The notes under the pieces were generated by a model. The model was not told where the DNA came from. It worked only from the letters and a program-made list of their open reading frames with translations, and did no database searches. The translations under genes were made by a program, and so were the position numbers. A stretch of DNA of 64,000 nt, taken from NCBI GenBank assembly GCA_038239145.1, contig JBBSFB010000017.1:1-64000 (forward strand), written 5' to 3'. The stretch comes from PALSA-610 sp038239145. Its GTDB lineage: Bacteria > Actinomycetota > Acidimicrobiia > IMCC26256 > PALSA-610. This document shows, one piece after another, positions 1 to 7,041 of the stretch; position 1 is the stretch's first letter, and the number at the start of each line of letters is the position of its first letter.

Positions 1-168
1 CTACGCCCTGACCGGCGCCAACGACCGCCGCCCGCGGACCCCACGCGATCGCCGACACCAACAGAACTCGCGTCGATGACACACACCGTCACCGAACCGC
101 GAACCACGCCCACGTCCCGCCGTTTCACACCAGCCACCTAGGGCTGACGCACCTTCACGGCGCCGCCC
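1..168. other. window edge, no supported gene
   Basis: I see no gene I can support here. One plus-strand frame is open from base 2 to a TGA at 77-79 and could be the last 25 codons of a gene that begins outside the window, but it is arginine-rich and matches nothing I recognise. The rest lies downstream of the minus-strand prfA-prmC operon, and no hairpin with a T-tract is visible. Confidence 0.3.
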
Positions 169-390
169 TCAGGTGGGGCGGAGATCGATGGTGAGCGTCA
201 GCACCCCGTCAACGAACGCCCACGTGGCGTCGCCGAGCATGGCGAAGTCCTGGAAGTCGAGCTGGGCCCGTTCGAGGAACATCTGACGCTCGGGCCCGGT
301 AACGGGCGGCACTCCCCGTTGTTGCACCGCGGCCGCCCGCTCGCGGAACCGTTCGAGCATCCCGTCGATGTCGAGCTGGTCATCGGCCAT
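169..390 (-). CDS. small hypothetical protein downstream of prmC
   Basis: This 73-residue acidic protein starts at ATG 390, only 10 bases after the prmC stop, so it is probably the last gene of the prfA-prmC transcript. The N-terminal half is predicted helical (DGMLERFRERAAAV). The C-terminal half looks like two beta strands around TWAFVDGVLTLTIDL. There is no signal peptide, membrane segment or metal motif, and I recognise no family. The codons are GC3-rich like those of its neighbours, which supports real coding. No strong Shine-Dalgarno sequence precedes it, so expression may depend on coupling to prmC. Confidence 0.6.
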   Translation of the reverse strand: MADDQLDIDGMLERFRERAAAVQQRGVPPVTGPERQMFLERAQLDFQDFAMLGDATWAFVDGVLTLTIDLRPT

Positions 391-400
391 CGACGAGAAC

Positions 401-1312
401 CTATCCCGTGCGCGCCACGAGCACGCGTGCCCGTCCGGTGAGGTCGTCGCGCACCATCACCTCGGAGTACCCGAGCGACCGGGCGTGCGCGCTCATTGCA
501 TCGGCCTGATGCGGGGCTATCTCACACACCAGCGTCGCGGCCGACGCGAGCCACTCGCGCGCGAGCTCCAACAGGTGCTCGATCGCCTCGGTTCCGGAAG
601 GACCCGAAACGAGGGCCCCTCGCGGCTCGTACGCCGCGACCTCGTCGGGGAGACCTGCGATCTCGTGCTCGGCCACATAGGGCGGATTGGAGACGACAAG
701 CCGCACCGTGCCCCGGAGGTGTGCCGGCAACGGATCGAACCACTCGCCCGCGTCGGCGATCCGGACCCGCGTCGCCGCGCAGCCCGAGACGTTCGCCCGG
801 GCGACGGCCAGCGCGTCCTCGCTCACGTCGGTGGCCCACACCTCGACGTCGGGGAGCTCTGCCGCCAGCGCAATCGCGATCGCGCCGGAACCGGTGCCCA
901 GATCGACGGCCGCGGCCGGAGCGCCGGTATCGACGATCGAGAGGCGCCGACGCGATCGCCGCAGACCCGATCGGGCGGCTTCCTCCAACGCGACTTCGAC
1001 GACGTACTCGGTCTCCGGGCGCGGGATCAGCACCCGCCGGTCGACGAAGAGATCGAGCCCGCGAAAACTCCACCCGCCGAGCACGTACTGCAGCGGTTCG
1101 CCGGACACGCGCCGCGCGACGAGGTCGTGCAGCTCCCGTTCGGCCCGGGCGGTCGGCGTCGCACCGACGATCTCCAACCACTCGCTCGCGTCGTAGCCCG
1201 ACACCCGCTCGACGATGAAGCGCGCTTCCGTCTCCGCCGGTCCGATGCCGGCGTCGGCCAGCGCCCGGGCCGTCACCCGGCGCACTTCTTGCCAGTTCAT
1301 CGTGACCGTCAC
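401..1312 (-). CDS. prmC: release factor glutamine methyltransferase PrmC (HemK)
   Basis: PrmC methylates the glutamine of the GGQ motif in class 1 peptide-chain release factors, using S-adenosylmethionine, in the cytosol. The 303-residue protein has the helical N-terminal domain, a SAM-binding stretch (AVDLGTGSGAIAIAL, around residue 135) and the catalytic NPPY motif (residues about 209-212) that binds the glutamine side chain. The GTG start at 1310-1312 overlaps the prfA stop (GTGA), which implies translational coupling to its substrate gene. An internal ATG five codons later is a possible alternative start. Length and gene order (prfA-prmC) are standard. Confidence 0.96.
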   Translation of the reverse strand: MTVTMNWQEVRRVTARALADAGIGPAETEARFIVERVSGYDASEWLEIVGATPTARAERELHDLVARRVSGEPLQYVLGGWSFRGLDLFVDRRVLIPRPETEYVVEVALEEAARSGLRRSRRRLSIVDTGAPAAAVDLGTGSGAIAIALAAELPDVEVWATDVSEDALAVARANVSGCAATRVRIADAGEWFDPLPAHLRGTVRLVVSNPPYVAEHEIAGLPDEVAAYEPRGALVSGPSGTEAIEHLLELAREWLASAATLVCEIAPHQADAMSAHARSLGYSEVMVRDDLTGRARVLVARTG

Positions 1313-2373
1313 TCACCACCGAGCTGACGGGAACGCTCGTCGGCTGCGAGCGCGGCGACGACGTCGTCGAGCTCACCGTCGAGCACACGGTCGAGCGAAT
1401 GCAGCGTGATCGGGATGCGGTGGTCGGTGAGCCGGTTCTCTTTGTAGTTGTACGTGCGGATCTTCTCGGAGCGGCCACCGCCCTTCACCTGATCGCGACG
1501 CGCCGCGCTCACCTCGGCGTGTTGGCGATCCTGCTCCGCCTGCAGAAGTCGGGAACGCAGGATGCGCATCGCTTTCTCCTTGTTCTGGAGCTGGCTCTTC
1601 TCGTCCTGGCACGACACGACGAGACCGGTCGGCGTGTGGGTGATGCGCACCGCGGAGTCGGTGGTGTTCACCGACTGACCGCCCGGACCGGTCGCTCGGA
1701 ACACGTCGATCTCGAGATCGTTCGGATCGATCTCGACATCGATCTCCTCGGCCTCGGGGAGAACGGCAACCGTCGCTGCGCTGGTGTGGATGCGGCCCTG
1801 GCTCTCGGTCGCGGGAACGCGCTGCACCCGGTGCGGGCCGCCCTCGTACTTGAGCAAGCTCCACGCGTCGGCGCCCTTCACCAAGAAGGTGATGTCGCGG
1901 TACCCACCGTGCTCGGACGGCTGGCTCGACAACACCTCGATCTTCAACGCATGCCGCTCGGCGAACTGCTGGTACATCCGGTAGAGGTCGCCGGCCCAGA
2001 GGTTCGCTTCCTCGCCGCCTTCGGTCCCCTGGATCTCGATGATGACGTTGCGGCCCTCGTTCGGATCGTGAGGCAGGAGCAGTTCCCTGATCCGGCCCTC
2101 GAGCACCTCGAGCTGAGCTTCCTTCTCCGCGAGCTCCGTGCGCCATGTCTCGCGCTCGGCCGCGTCGGTCGTCGCCTCGAGAACCTCGCGGGAGTCGGCG
2201 ATGTCCTCCTGCACCTGCTTCCACTCGCCGTACGCCTGGACGACCGGCTTCAGCTCCTGGTGACGACGTCCGGCGTCCCGGGACGCGCGCCGGTCACCCG
2301 CGGCGTAGATGCGGGGCAGGTCGGCCTCGAGCCGGTCGAGCTCATCGGAGAGCGCGGCGAGCTGTTCGAACAT
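1309..2373 (-). CDS. prfA: peptide chain release factor 1
   Basis: RF1 recognises UAA and UAG stop codons and triggers peptidyl-tRNA hydrolysis. The 354-residue protein carries the GPGGQSVNTTDSAVR signature, with GGQ at about 231-233, and the N-terminal coiled coil typical of bacterial RF1. The reading frame stays open far upstream, into the monooxygenase region, because of high GC. I place the start at ATG 2371-2373 (MFEQLAALSDEL), where homology to RF1 begins. It overlaps prmC by four bases. In most actinobacteria prfA follows rpmE; here a TetR/diiron/monooxygenase cassette separates them. Confidence 0.96.
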   Translation of the reverse strand: MFEQLAALSDELDRLEADLPRIYAAGDRRASRDAGRRHQELKPVVQAYGEWKQVQEDIADSREVLEATTDAAERETWRTELAEKEAQLEVLEGRIRELLLPHDPNEGRNVIIEIQGTEGGEEANLWAGDLYRMYQQFAERHALKIEVLSSQPSEHGGYRDITFLVKGADAWSLLKYEGGPHRVQRVPATESQGRIHTSAATVAVLPEAEEIDVEIDPNDLEIDVFRATGPGGQSVNTTDSAVRITHTPTGLVVSCQDEKSQLQNKEKAMRILRSRLLQAEQDRQHAEVSAARRDQVKGGGRSEKIRTYNYKENRLTDHRIPITLHSLDRVLDGELDDVVAALAADERSRQLGGE

Positions 2374-2489
2374 CGCTCGGAGGGTACCGGCACCGCATTG
2401 CGCTCGAGCTTTCGGCTCGAGCTTTCGGGGGCATCGGTCCAAGACATCGGCGCGCACGGGCTGGGAATCTGCTTGCCAGGGACGGCGGC

Positions 2490-2699
2490 GTGCGCGAACC
2501 GAACATCGATCACGACGCCGCGAGCCCTGCGGGTACCGCGCGGGTCGCGGCCGGGTCCGGCGGCGACGCGACCCTGCTCGTCCCGACCCACGAGGTCGAT
2601 CTCCCCACCTACGGGCGGGCGGCGAGCCCCCGCCTCGACAATGTCGGGGCCTCGAGGCCCGGCGCACCGACCGGTACCCCGGCCCACGCGTTCGCCTAG
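2490..2699 (+). CDS. possible small orphan protein
   Basis: This is a 69-codon plus-strand frame in the 360-base gap between prfA and the monooxygenase gene. It starts at GTG 2490, which is preceded by AGGGA with an 8-base spacer, and ends at TAG 2697-2699. Third positions are almost all G or C, as in real genes here. The product (begins VREPNIDHDAASPAG, ends GAPTGTPAHAFA) is rich in Ala, Gly, Pro and Thr and resembles no family I know. It could be a chance frame in GC-rich DNA or the tail of a lost gene. Confidence 0.25.
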   Translation: MREPNIDHDAASPAGTARVAAGSGGDATLLVPTHEVDLPTYGRAASPRLDNVGASRPGAPTGTPAHAFA

Positions 2700-2735
2700 C
2701 GGCAGTCGCCAGGCTGCAGTCGTCGCCGAGCCGTC

Positions 2736-4106
2736 CTAGCGGTTGTTGATCAGCCCTTCGATGCTGCCGGGCCCCATCGCCGACTGCTCGGCGACGTCGT
2801 CGAGCATCTTGTGGAACTCGTCGCTCCCGAAGCGGTCGGCCATCGCGCGCGGAATCGACGGGAACGCGTAGTCGGGGCTCGGCAGCGGCGGATGGTCCTC
2901 GGCCGGCTTCCGGGCCATCACGGTGTCGATCACCGGCGCGAGTCGTTCGTGCTTTGCGGCCTGGGTCTTCTCGTCGCGGTCCTTGAACTCGGGCAGCACC
3001 TCGCGACCGAACAACTCGAGCGCCTCCAGGATGTGCTCGTTTCGGTTCTTGCCCGCCTGGAAGCAGAAGATGACCTGGTCGACGCCGCACTCCTCGTAGC
3101 GTCGTAGGTACTCGCGCAACTGGTCCGGGGTACCGATGGCGCCGCGCAGCCCGCCGATCCCCTGCTCCACGACCTTGGCGCCGAGACGATCGTCGTTCTC
3201 CGACGCCGCGGTCACCGCTTCGGGGTCGTAACCGTGTTCGGACCGGCGCTGCACGAACTCCTGCCATACGTCGGTGACGCCGGGTTGGTGCCGACCGAAC
3301 ACGTAGTAGTGCGCAAGCGAGTATCCGAAGAAATTCGCGCCTTCGAGGCCGCGTCGCATCGCCTCGTCCTCGTCGTCGTGACACATGAACGTGGTCACAC
3401 ACGCGACGTTGGCGTTGACTGCGTCGCCGATCGGTACCGCTTCCCTTTCGAGGGTCGCGTAGTAGTCGTCGACCCAGAGCTTCGCCTCTTCGGGATCGAC
3501 GAACGCGAACGCGAGCGCGCCGATCGCCTTCTGCGCGGCGAGGTGAATCGTGTCGCGCCGACTGCACGCGACCCACAACGGCGGGTGCGGCTTCTGCCGG
3601 GGCTTGGGCACGACGTTGCGAGGCGGCATGGTGACGAAGTCGCCCGAGTGCCCGGTAAAGGGCGTCTCCGTCATGCACCGCACCGCGACCCGCAGACCCT
3701 CTTCCCACATCGCGCGCTTGGTCTCGGGATCCACCATGAAGCCGCCGAGCTCGGCCTCCGACGACGACTCCCCCGTGCCGAAATCGGCGCGACCGCCACT
3801 CACGAGATCGAGCATCGCGATGCGTTCGGCGATTCGGGCCGGGTGGTTGAAGGGCGGCGGCGTCTGCACGATGCCGTGCCCGAGTCGGATGTTCTTGGTG
3901 CGCTGCGACGCGGCCGCGAGGAATACCTCTGGCGCGCTCGAGTGCGAGTACTCCTCCAAGAAGTGGTGCTCGACCTCCCACGCGTAGTCGATGCCCAGCG
4001 CGTCGGCGTACTCGATCTGGCCGAGTGCGTCCTGGATCAGCCGGTACTCGGAGTCGTCGGTCCACGGCCGCGGCAGCTGGTGCTCATAGAAGATGCCGAA
4101 CTTCAT
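2736..4106 (-). CDS. LLM-class flavin/F420-dependent oxidoreductase
   Basis: A 456-residue luciferase-like monooxygenase (TIM barrel, FMNH2- or F420-dependent). The N-terminus MKFGIFYEHQLPRPW and the LGHGIVQTPPPFNHPARIAER and VSGGRADFGTGES segments are the classic family landmarks. The substrate is unknown. The protein is about 100 residues longer than typical family members, with a C-terminal helical extension ending IEGLINNR. I set the start at ATG 4104-4106; the frame is open upstream but homology begins here. This ATG overlaps the TGA of the diiron gene (ATGA), so the two are probably co-translated and may act on the same substrate. Whether the cofactor is F420 or FMN cannot be settled from sequence alone. 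Confidence 0.88.
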   Translation of the reverse strand: MKFGIFYEHQLPRPWTDDSEYRLIQDALGQIEYADALGIDYAWEVEHHFLEEYSHSSAPEVFLAAASQRTKNIRLGHGIVQTPPPFNHPARIAERIAMLDLVSGGRADFGTGESSSEAELGGFMVDPETKRAMWEEGLRVAVRCMTETPFTGHSGDFVTMPPRNVVPKPRQKPHPPLWVACSRRDTIHLAAQKAIGALAFAFVDPEEAKLWVDDYYATLEREAVPIGDAVNANVACVTTFMCHDDEDEAMRRGLEGANFFGYSLAHYYVFGRHQPGVTDVWQEFVQRRSEHGYDPEAVTAASENDDRLGAKVVEQGIGGLRGAIGTPDQLREYLRRYEECGVDQVIFCFQAGKNRNEHILEALELFGREVLPEFKDRDEKTQAAKHERLAPVIDTVMARKPAEDHPPLPSPDYAFPSIPRAMADRFGSDEFHKMLDDVAEQSAMGPGSIEGLINNR

Positions 4107-5185
4107 CGCGCGACCTCCGACGGGGACTCCGTACCCAACGAGAGGAACTCCTCCAAGATGTCGGCGCGGTCGGCACGCGGCGCCAGCGCGAGCTCGAGCT
4201 CCGCCATCGCACCCTGCTTGAAGTTCTCGCGGTTCGCCCCGAGGGAGAGCTCGAGCGCGGCATCCCAAATGGTGCCGATCACCTCCGAGCCGGGAATCGC
4301 GGCGCCGGATTCGCCGACGAACGTGCGGTCACGCATCTCGGTGATCGCAGTGCGCAGATAGTCGACGTGCGGTGTCTCGTCGGCACGGATGCAGCGAACG
4401 ATCTCTGCGGCGCGACCATCGCCGGCGACGAGGTTGGTGTCGGAGAGCACTTCCTCCGCCCACGCGAACGTGTGGAACGCCGAAACCTCGATCATCAACA
4501 GTCCGACCATGCGCCGCACCATCATCTCGAGCGCGAGATCGAGATCGGGAAACCGGCGCGTTCCCTCGGCGCCGGCTCGAGCCTGTTCCGGAGTCGCGAG
4601 CTTGTCGTCAGCGGGAAGGATGCCCATCCGCACGAGCATCGCCTGGCGCACGTCGTCCGTGACCGGGTTCTCGAACGCGATGTCGCGTGCCGCGAACCAC
4701 ATGTGGTCGTGGCCGGCTTCCTCCTCGAACCCGGCCTCGTCGCGCGCGTGCGCTTCGAACAGGCCGCCCTGAAGATGGGCGATCGCGGTGCCCTCGATGC
4801 TCTGCCCGAAATGCCGTTGCAGGTTTTCGACGCTGACCGCCCGGATCATCGAGCCGAAGCCTTCGACCGTCCCGACGCGCGTGAGCGCGCTGACGGTCGG
4901 GTCGGTCACACCCGAACGCAGGAGGAACTTCGTCTGGTCGACGTTCGGGAACACCGCGGGCCACAGGTCGAGCGGAGCGTCGATGATCTCGGTCGCGAAC
5001 TGTTCGCGATGCGCCTGTTGCCACGCCTTCGTCGCAGGGACACGGTTCTTCGTCCTCGGAGACACGTACCGACCATCGTCGGCGTAACCGCCGTGACAGC
5101 GGACGCCGCCCGCGAACAGCGGCTCGGCGACGGCTTCGTTCTCGAGCAGTTCCGTCTCGGACCAGTGCAGTTTGAGGTTGCTCAC
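4103..5185 (-). CDS. ferritin-like diiron protein, putative oxygenase
   Basis: A 360-residue soluble helical protein. Two E-x-x-H-type iron ligand motifs are visible, in FEEEAGHDHMWF and in RADETPHVDYL, with another acidic helix at LFEAHARDEAG. This pattern fits a ferritin-like four-helix bundle that carries a diiron site, as in oxygenases and desaturases. The exact reaction is unknown. It starts at GTG 5185, with a TACACT box 7 bases upstream, so the mRNA is probably leaderless. It is divergent from a TetR gene, and an inverted repeat overlaps both promoters. It is followed by the LLM monooxygenase with a four-base overlap. Confidence 0.75.
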   Translation of the reverse strand: MSNLKLHWSETELLENEAVAEPLFAGGVRCHGGYADDGRYVSPRTKNRVPATKAWQQAHREQFATEIIDAPLDLWPAVFPNVDQTKFLLRSGVTDPTVSALTRVGTVEGFGSMIRAVSVENLQRHFGQSIEGTAIAHLQGGLFEAHARDEAGFEEEAGHDHMWFAARDIAFENPVTDDVRQAMLVRMGILPADDKLATPEQARAGAEGTRRFPDLDLALEMMVRRMVGLLMIEVSAFHTFAWAEEVLSDTNLVAGDGRAAEIVRCIRADETPHVDYLRTAITEMRDRTFVGESGAAIPGSEVIGTIWDAALELSLGANRENFKQGAMAELELALAPRADRADILEEFLSLGTESPSEVAR

Positions 5186-5192
5186 AGGCCGC

Positions 5193-5215
5193 AGTGTAAA
5201 CGCTAGAGTTACACT
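5193..5215. promoter_or_regulatory. TetR-type operator over two face-to-face promoters
   Basis: The inverted repeat AGTGTAA (5193-5199) / TTACACT (5209-5215) has a 9-base spacer. The plus strand contains TAGAGT at 5204-5209, 7 bases before GTG 5217. The minus strand contains TACACT at 5198-5193, 7 bases before GTG 5185. Both start codons therefore sit where transcription should begin, and one dimer bound to the repeat would cover both -10 boxes. Binding by the adjacent TetR protein is inference. Confidence 0.65.
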
Positions 5216-5216
5216 T

Positions 5217-5810
5217 GTGGCAAATTCGATCTCAGCGGCTCCGCGCCGGAGCCCGGCCCGACGGGTGGCGCTGCTCCAAGCGGCAGCGGAGGCGTTCGCG
5301 CACGCCGGCTACGCGGCCACCTCCATGGACGAGATCGCGGCGACGGCCGGCATCACCAAGCTGATCGTCTACCGCCACTTCGAGTCGAAGGAACTGCTCT
5401 ACCGCGCCGTGCTGGAGCAGGTCTTCGATCGGCAGGTCGAGCTGTTCCTCGCCAACGTCGCGCTGGGCCTCGAGGCGGGGGGCAGCACGCGCGCGCTGCT
5501 CGGGGTCGCACGCGAATGGCCGGACGGGTTCCGCTTGCTGTGGCGCCACGCAGCGCGCGAGCCCCAGTTCGGCGAGTACGCGCTCTCGCTGCGCGACGTT
5601 GCGGTCAGCGCAGCCCGCGGCGTCGTCACTCCCCTCGTTGCCCCCGAGATGGCCGAGTGGGCCGCACAGACGCTGTTCGATCATCTCGTCGACGCGGTCC
5701 TCGACTGGCTCGACCACGGCGGCGCCGACCACGACGAGGCGTTCGTCGCCCTCGAGACCGCCGCCATCCGCGCCACCGTGGCCGCGTGGGCTTCGGCCGC
5801 CGGCTCCTAG
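5217..5810 (+). CDS. TetR/AcrR-family transcriptional regulator
   Basis: A 197-residue one-component repressor. The N-terminal helix-turn-helix is clear (AFAHAGYAATSMDEIAA ... ITKLIVYRHFESKELLY), followed by an all-helical ligand domain of the usual length. I choose GTG 5217 (VANSISAAPRRSP) over an upstream frame extension because a -10 box lies 7 bases before it and the operator ends two bases before it. It probably represses itself and the divergent diiron-LLM operon. The ligand is unknown. Its TAG stop overlaps the TAG of the convergent DUF1385 gene inside a palindromic CTAG. Confidence 0.9.
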   Translation: MANSISAAPRRSPARRVALLQAAAEAFAHAGYAATSMDEIAATAGITKLIVYRHFESKELLYRAVLEQVFDRQVELFLANVALGLEAGGSTRALLGVAREWPDGFRLLWRHAAREPQFGEYALSLRDVAVSAARGVVTPLVAPEMAEWAAQTLFDHLVDAVLDWLDHGGADHDEAFVALETAAIRATVAAWASAAGS

Positions 5811-6724
5811 AACGCGGGCGCGACGGCGGGGACGAGCCGGCCGGCGCGCGTGTCGACGTCGGCGAGTTGCTCGGCCGTCATCACCGCCCGTAGCGACGCG
5901 ATCGCGACCTCGAGTTGCTCGAAATCGGGCGGTCGGGTCGTGAGCCGCTGCAGCAGCAGGCCCGGCTTCATGAGCGCCCGGACGAACCCTCGCTGCATGT
6001 TCTTCGCTGCGAGCCGGATCACCTCGTAGCTCAGGCCGGCGATCAGCGGTACGAGCACGATCCTCGAGCCGATCACGAACAACAGATTGGGCCGCGGGAT
6101 GACCGAGTACACGAGGATCGCGACCACCATCACCGTCAAGAGGAAGTTCGTCCCGCAGCGAACGTGCGCGGTCGAGAACTGTTGCGCGGTCTCCGGCGTC
6201 AGCTCCACGCCGTTCTCGTACGCGGCGATCGCCTTGTGCTCGGCACCGTGGTACTGGAAGACGCGCCGGATGTCGCGCAGGCGCGAGATCGCCAGCAGGT
6301 ACACGACGAAGATCCCGAGCCGCGCGATCCCTTCGAACACCGGAAACGAGCCGTGAAAGAGGTGGCCGAACGAACGACCGGCCAGCGCCGGGAGCACGAT
6401 GAACAGCGCGCTGAACGCGAGCGCGGCGATACCGACCGCCCAACCCATGACCTTCTCCGAGACCCGATCTTCTTCGGGCACCTGTTGGTTGGCCGACCAC
6501 GTGAGCGCGCGGTAGCCGAGGCCAAGAGACTCGGCCAGCCCCATCACACCGCGGACGATCGGGATGTCGCGGTAGCGCTCGGACCAACCCGGGACGTCGC
6601 GCACGTCGAGCTGGATCGCGCCGTCGGGATCACGGATCGCGACGGCCCAGCTCGACGAACCGCGCATCATGACGCCTTCGAGCACCGCCTGTCCGCCCAT
6701 GTAGCGAGGCTCCGCCCGAGTCAT
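5807..6724 (-). CDS. DUF1385 family membrane protein
   Basis: A 305-residue integral membrane protein of the DUF1385 family, whose biochemical role is not established. Family landmarks are MGGQAVLEGVMMRG at the N-terminus and FQYHGAEHKAIAAYE in the middle, with several hydrophobic helices (ALAFSALFIVLPALA; LGIFVVYLLAISRL; FLLTVMVVAILVYSVI). The start ATG 6724 lies 8 bases after the rpmE stop. In many actinobacteria and firmicutes this gene sits beside rpmE and prfA, as here. The frame is open upstream through rpmE, but homology begins at MTRAEPRYMGG. Confidence 0.88.
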   Translation of the reverse strand: MTRAEPRYMGGQAVLEGVMMRGSSSWAVAIRDPDGAIQLDVRDVPGWSERYRDIPIVRGVMGLAESLGLGYRALTWSANQQVPEEDRVSEKVMGWAVGIAALAFSALFIVLPALAGRSFGHLFHGSFPVFEGIARLGIFVVYLLAISRLRDIRRVFQYHGAEHKAIAAYENGVELTPETAQQFSTAHVRCGTNFLLTVMVVAILVYSVIPRPNLLFVIGSRIVLVPLIAGLSYEVIRLAAKNMQRGFVRALMKPGLLLQRLTTRPPDFEQLEVAIASLRAVMTAEQLADVDTRAGRLVPAVAPAF

Positions 6725-6732
6725 GGTGCGGC

Positions 6733-6954
6733 TTACGCCTTCTTGACCTTGACCTTGGCCTTCGCGGCCCGGCGCTGGAAACGCTCGACCCGACCACCGG
6801 TGTCCACGAGCTTCTGCTTGCCCGTGTAGAAGGGGTGGCACTCGGAGCAGAGCTCGGCGCGCAGTTCGGAGGCCGTCGAGCGGGTCGTGAACTCGTTCCC
6901 GCAGGAACAGTGGACCCGGCACTCGACGTATTCGGGATGGATCTCGGTCTTCAT
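6733..6954 (-). CDS. rpmE: 50S ribosomal protein L31 (zinc-binding form)
   Basis: A 73-residue L31. The zinc ligands are present in ECRVHCSCGNEF and LCSECHPFYTGKQK, so this is the zinc-containing C+ paralogue that is normally the housekeeping copy. The C-terminus is lysine-rich (AAKAKVKVKKA). It lies downstream of rho, the conserved order, with an 87-base gap after the rho stop. Zinc-free L31 paralogues usually lack the cysteines and are Zur-regulated; no Zur site is evident here. Confidence 0.96.
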   Translation of the reverse strand: MKTEIHPEYVECRVHCSCGNEFTTRSTASELRAELCSECHPFYTGKQKLVDTGGRVERFQRRAAKAKVKVKKA

Positions 6955-7041
6955 GATTCGTCCAGTCTATTGGCAGGCCCTCTGGCTTCCCAGGTCGGGA
7001 AAGAACGGGCTGCCGCTATGGGTGGTTGGTAACGCTCGACG

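Noticed and set aside
1309..4065. A 918-codon minus-strand frame spanning prfA and the LLM gene
   Set aside because: Only the prfA third matches a family; the rest is a GC-driven open frame antiparallel in codon phase to the LLM gene.
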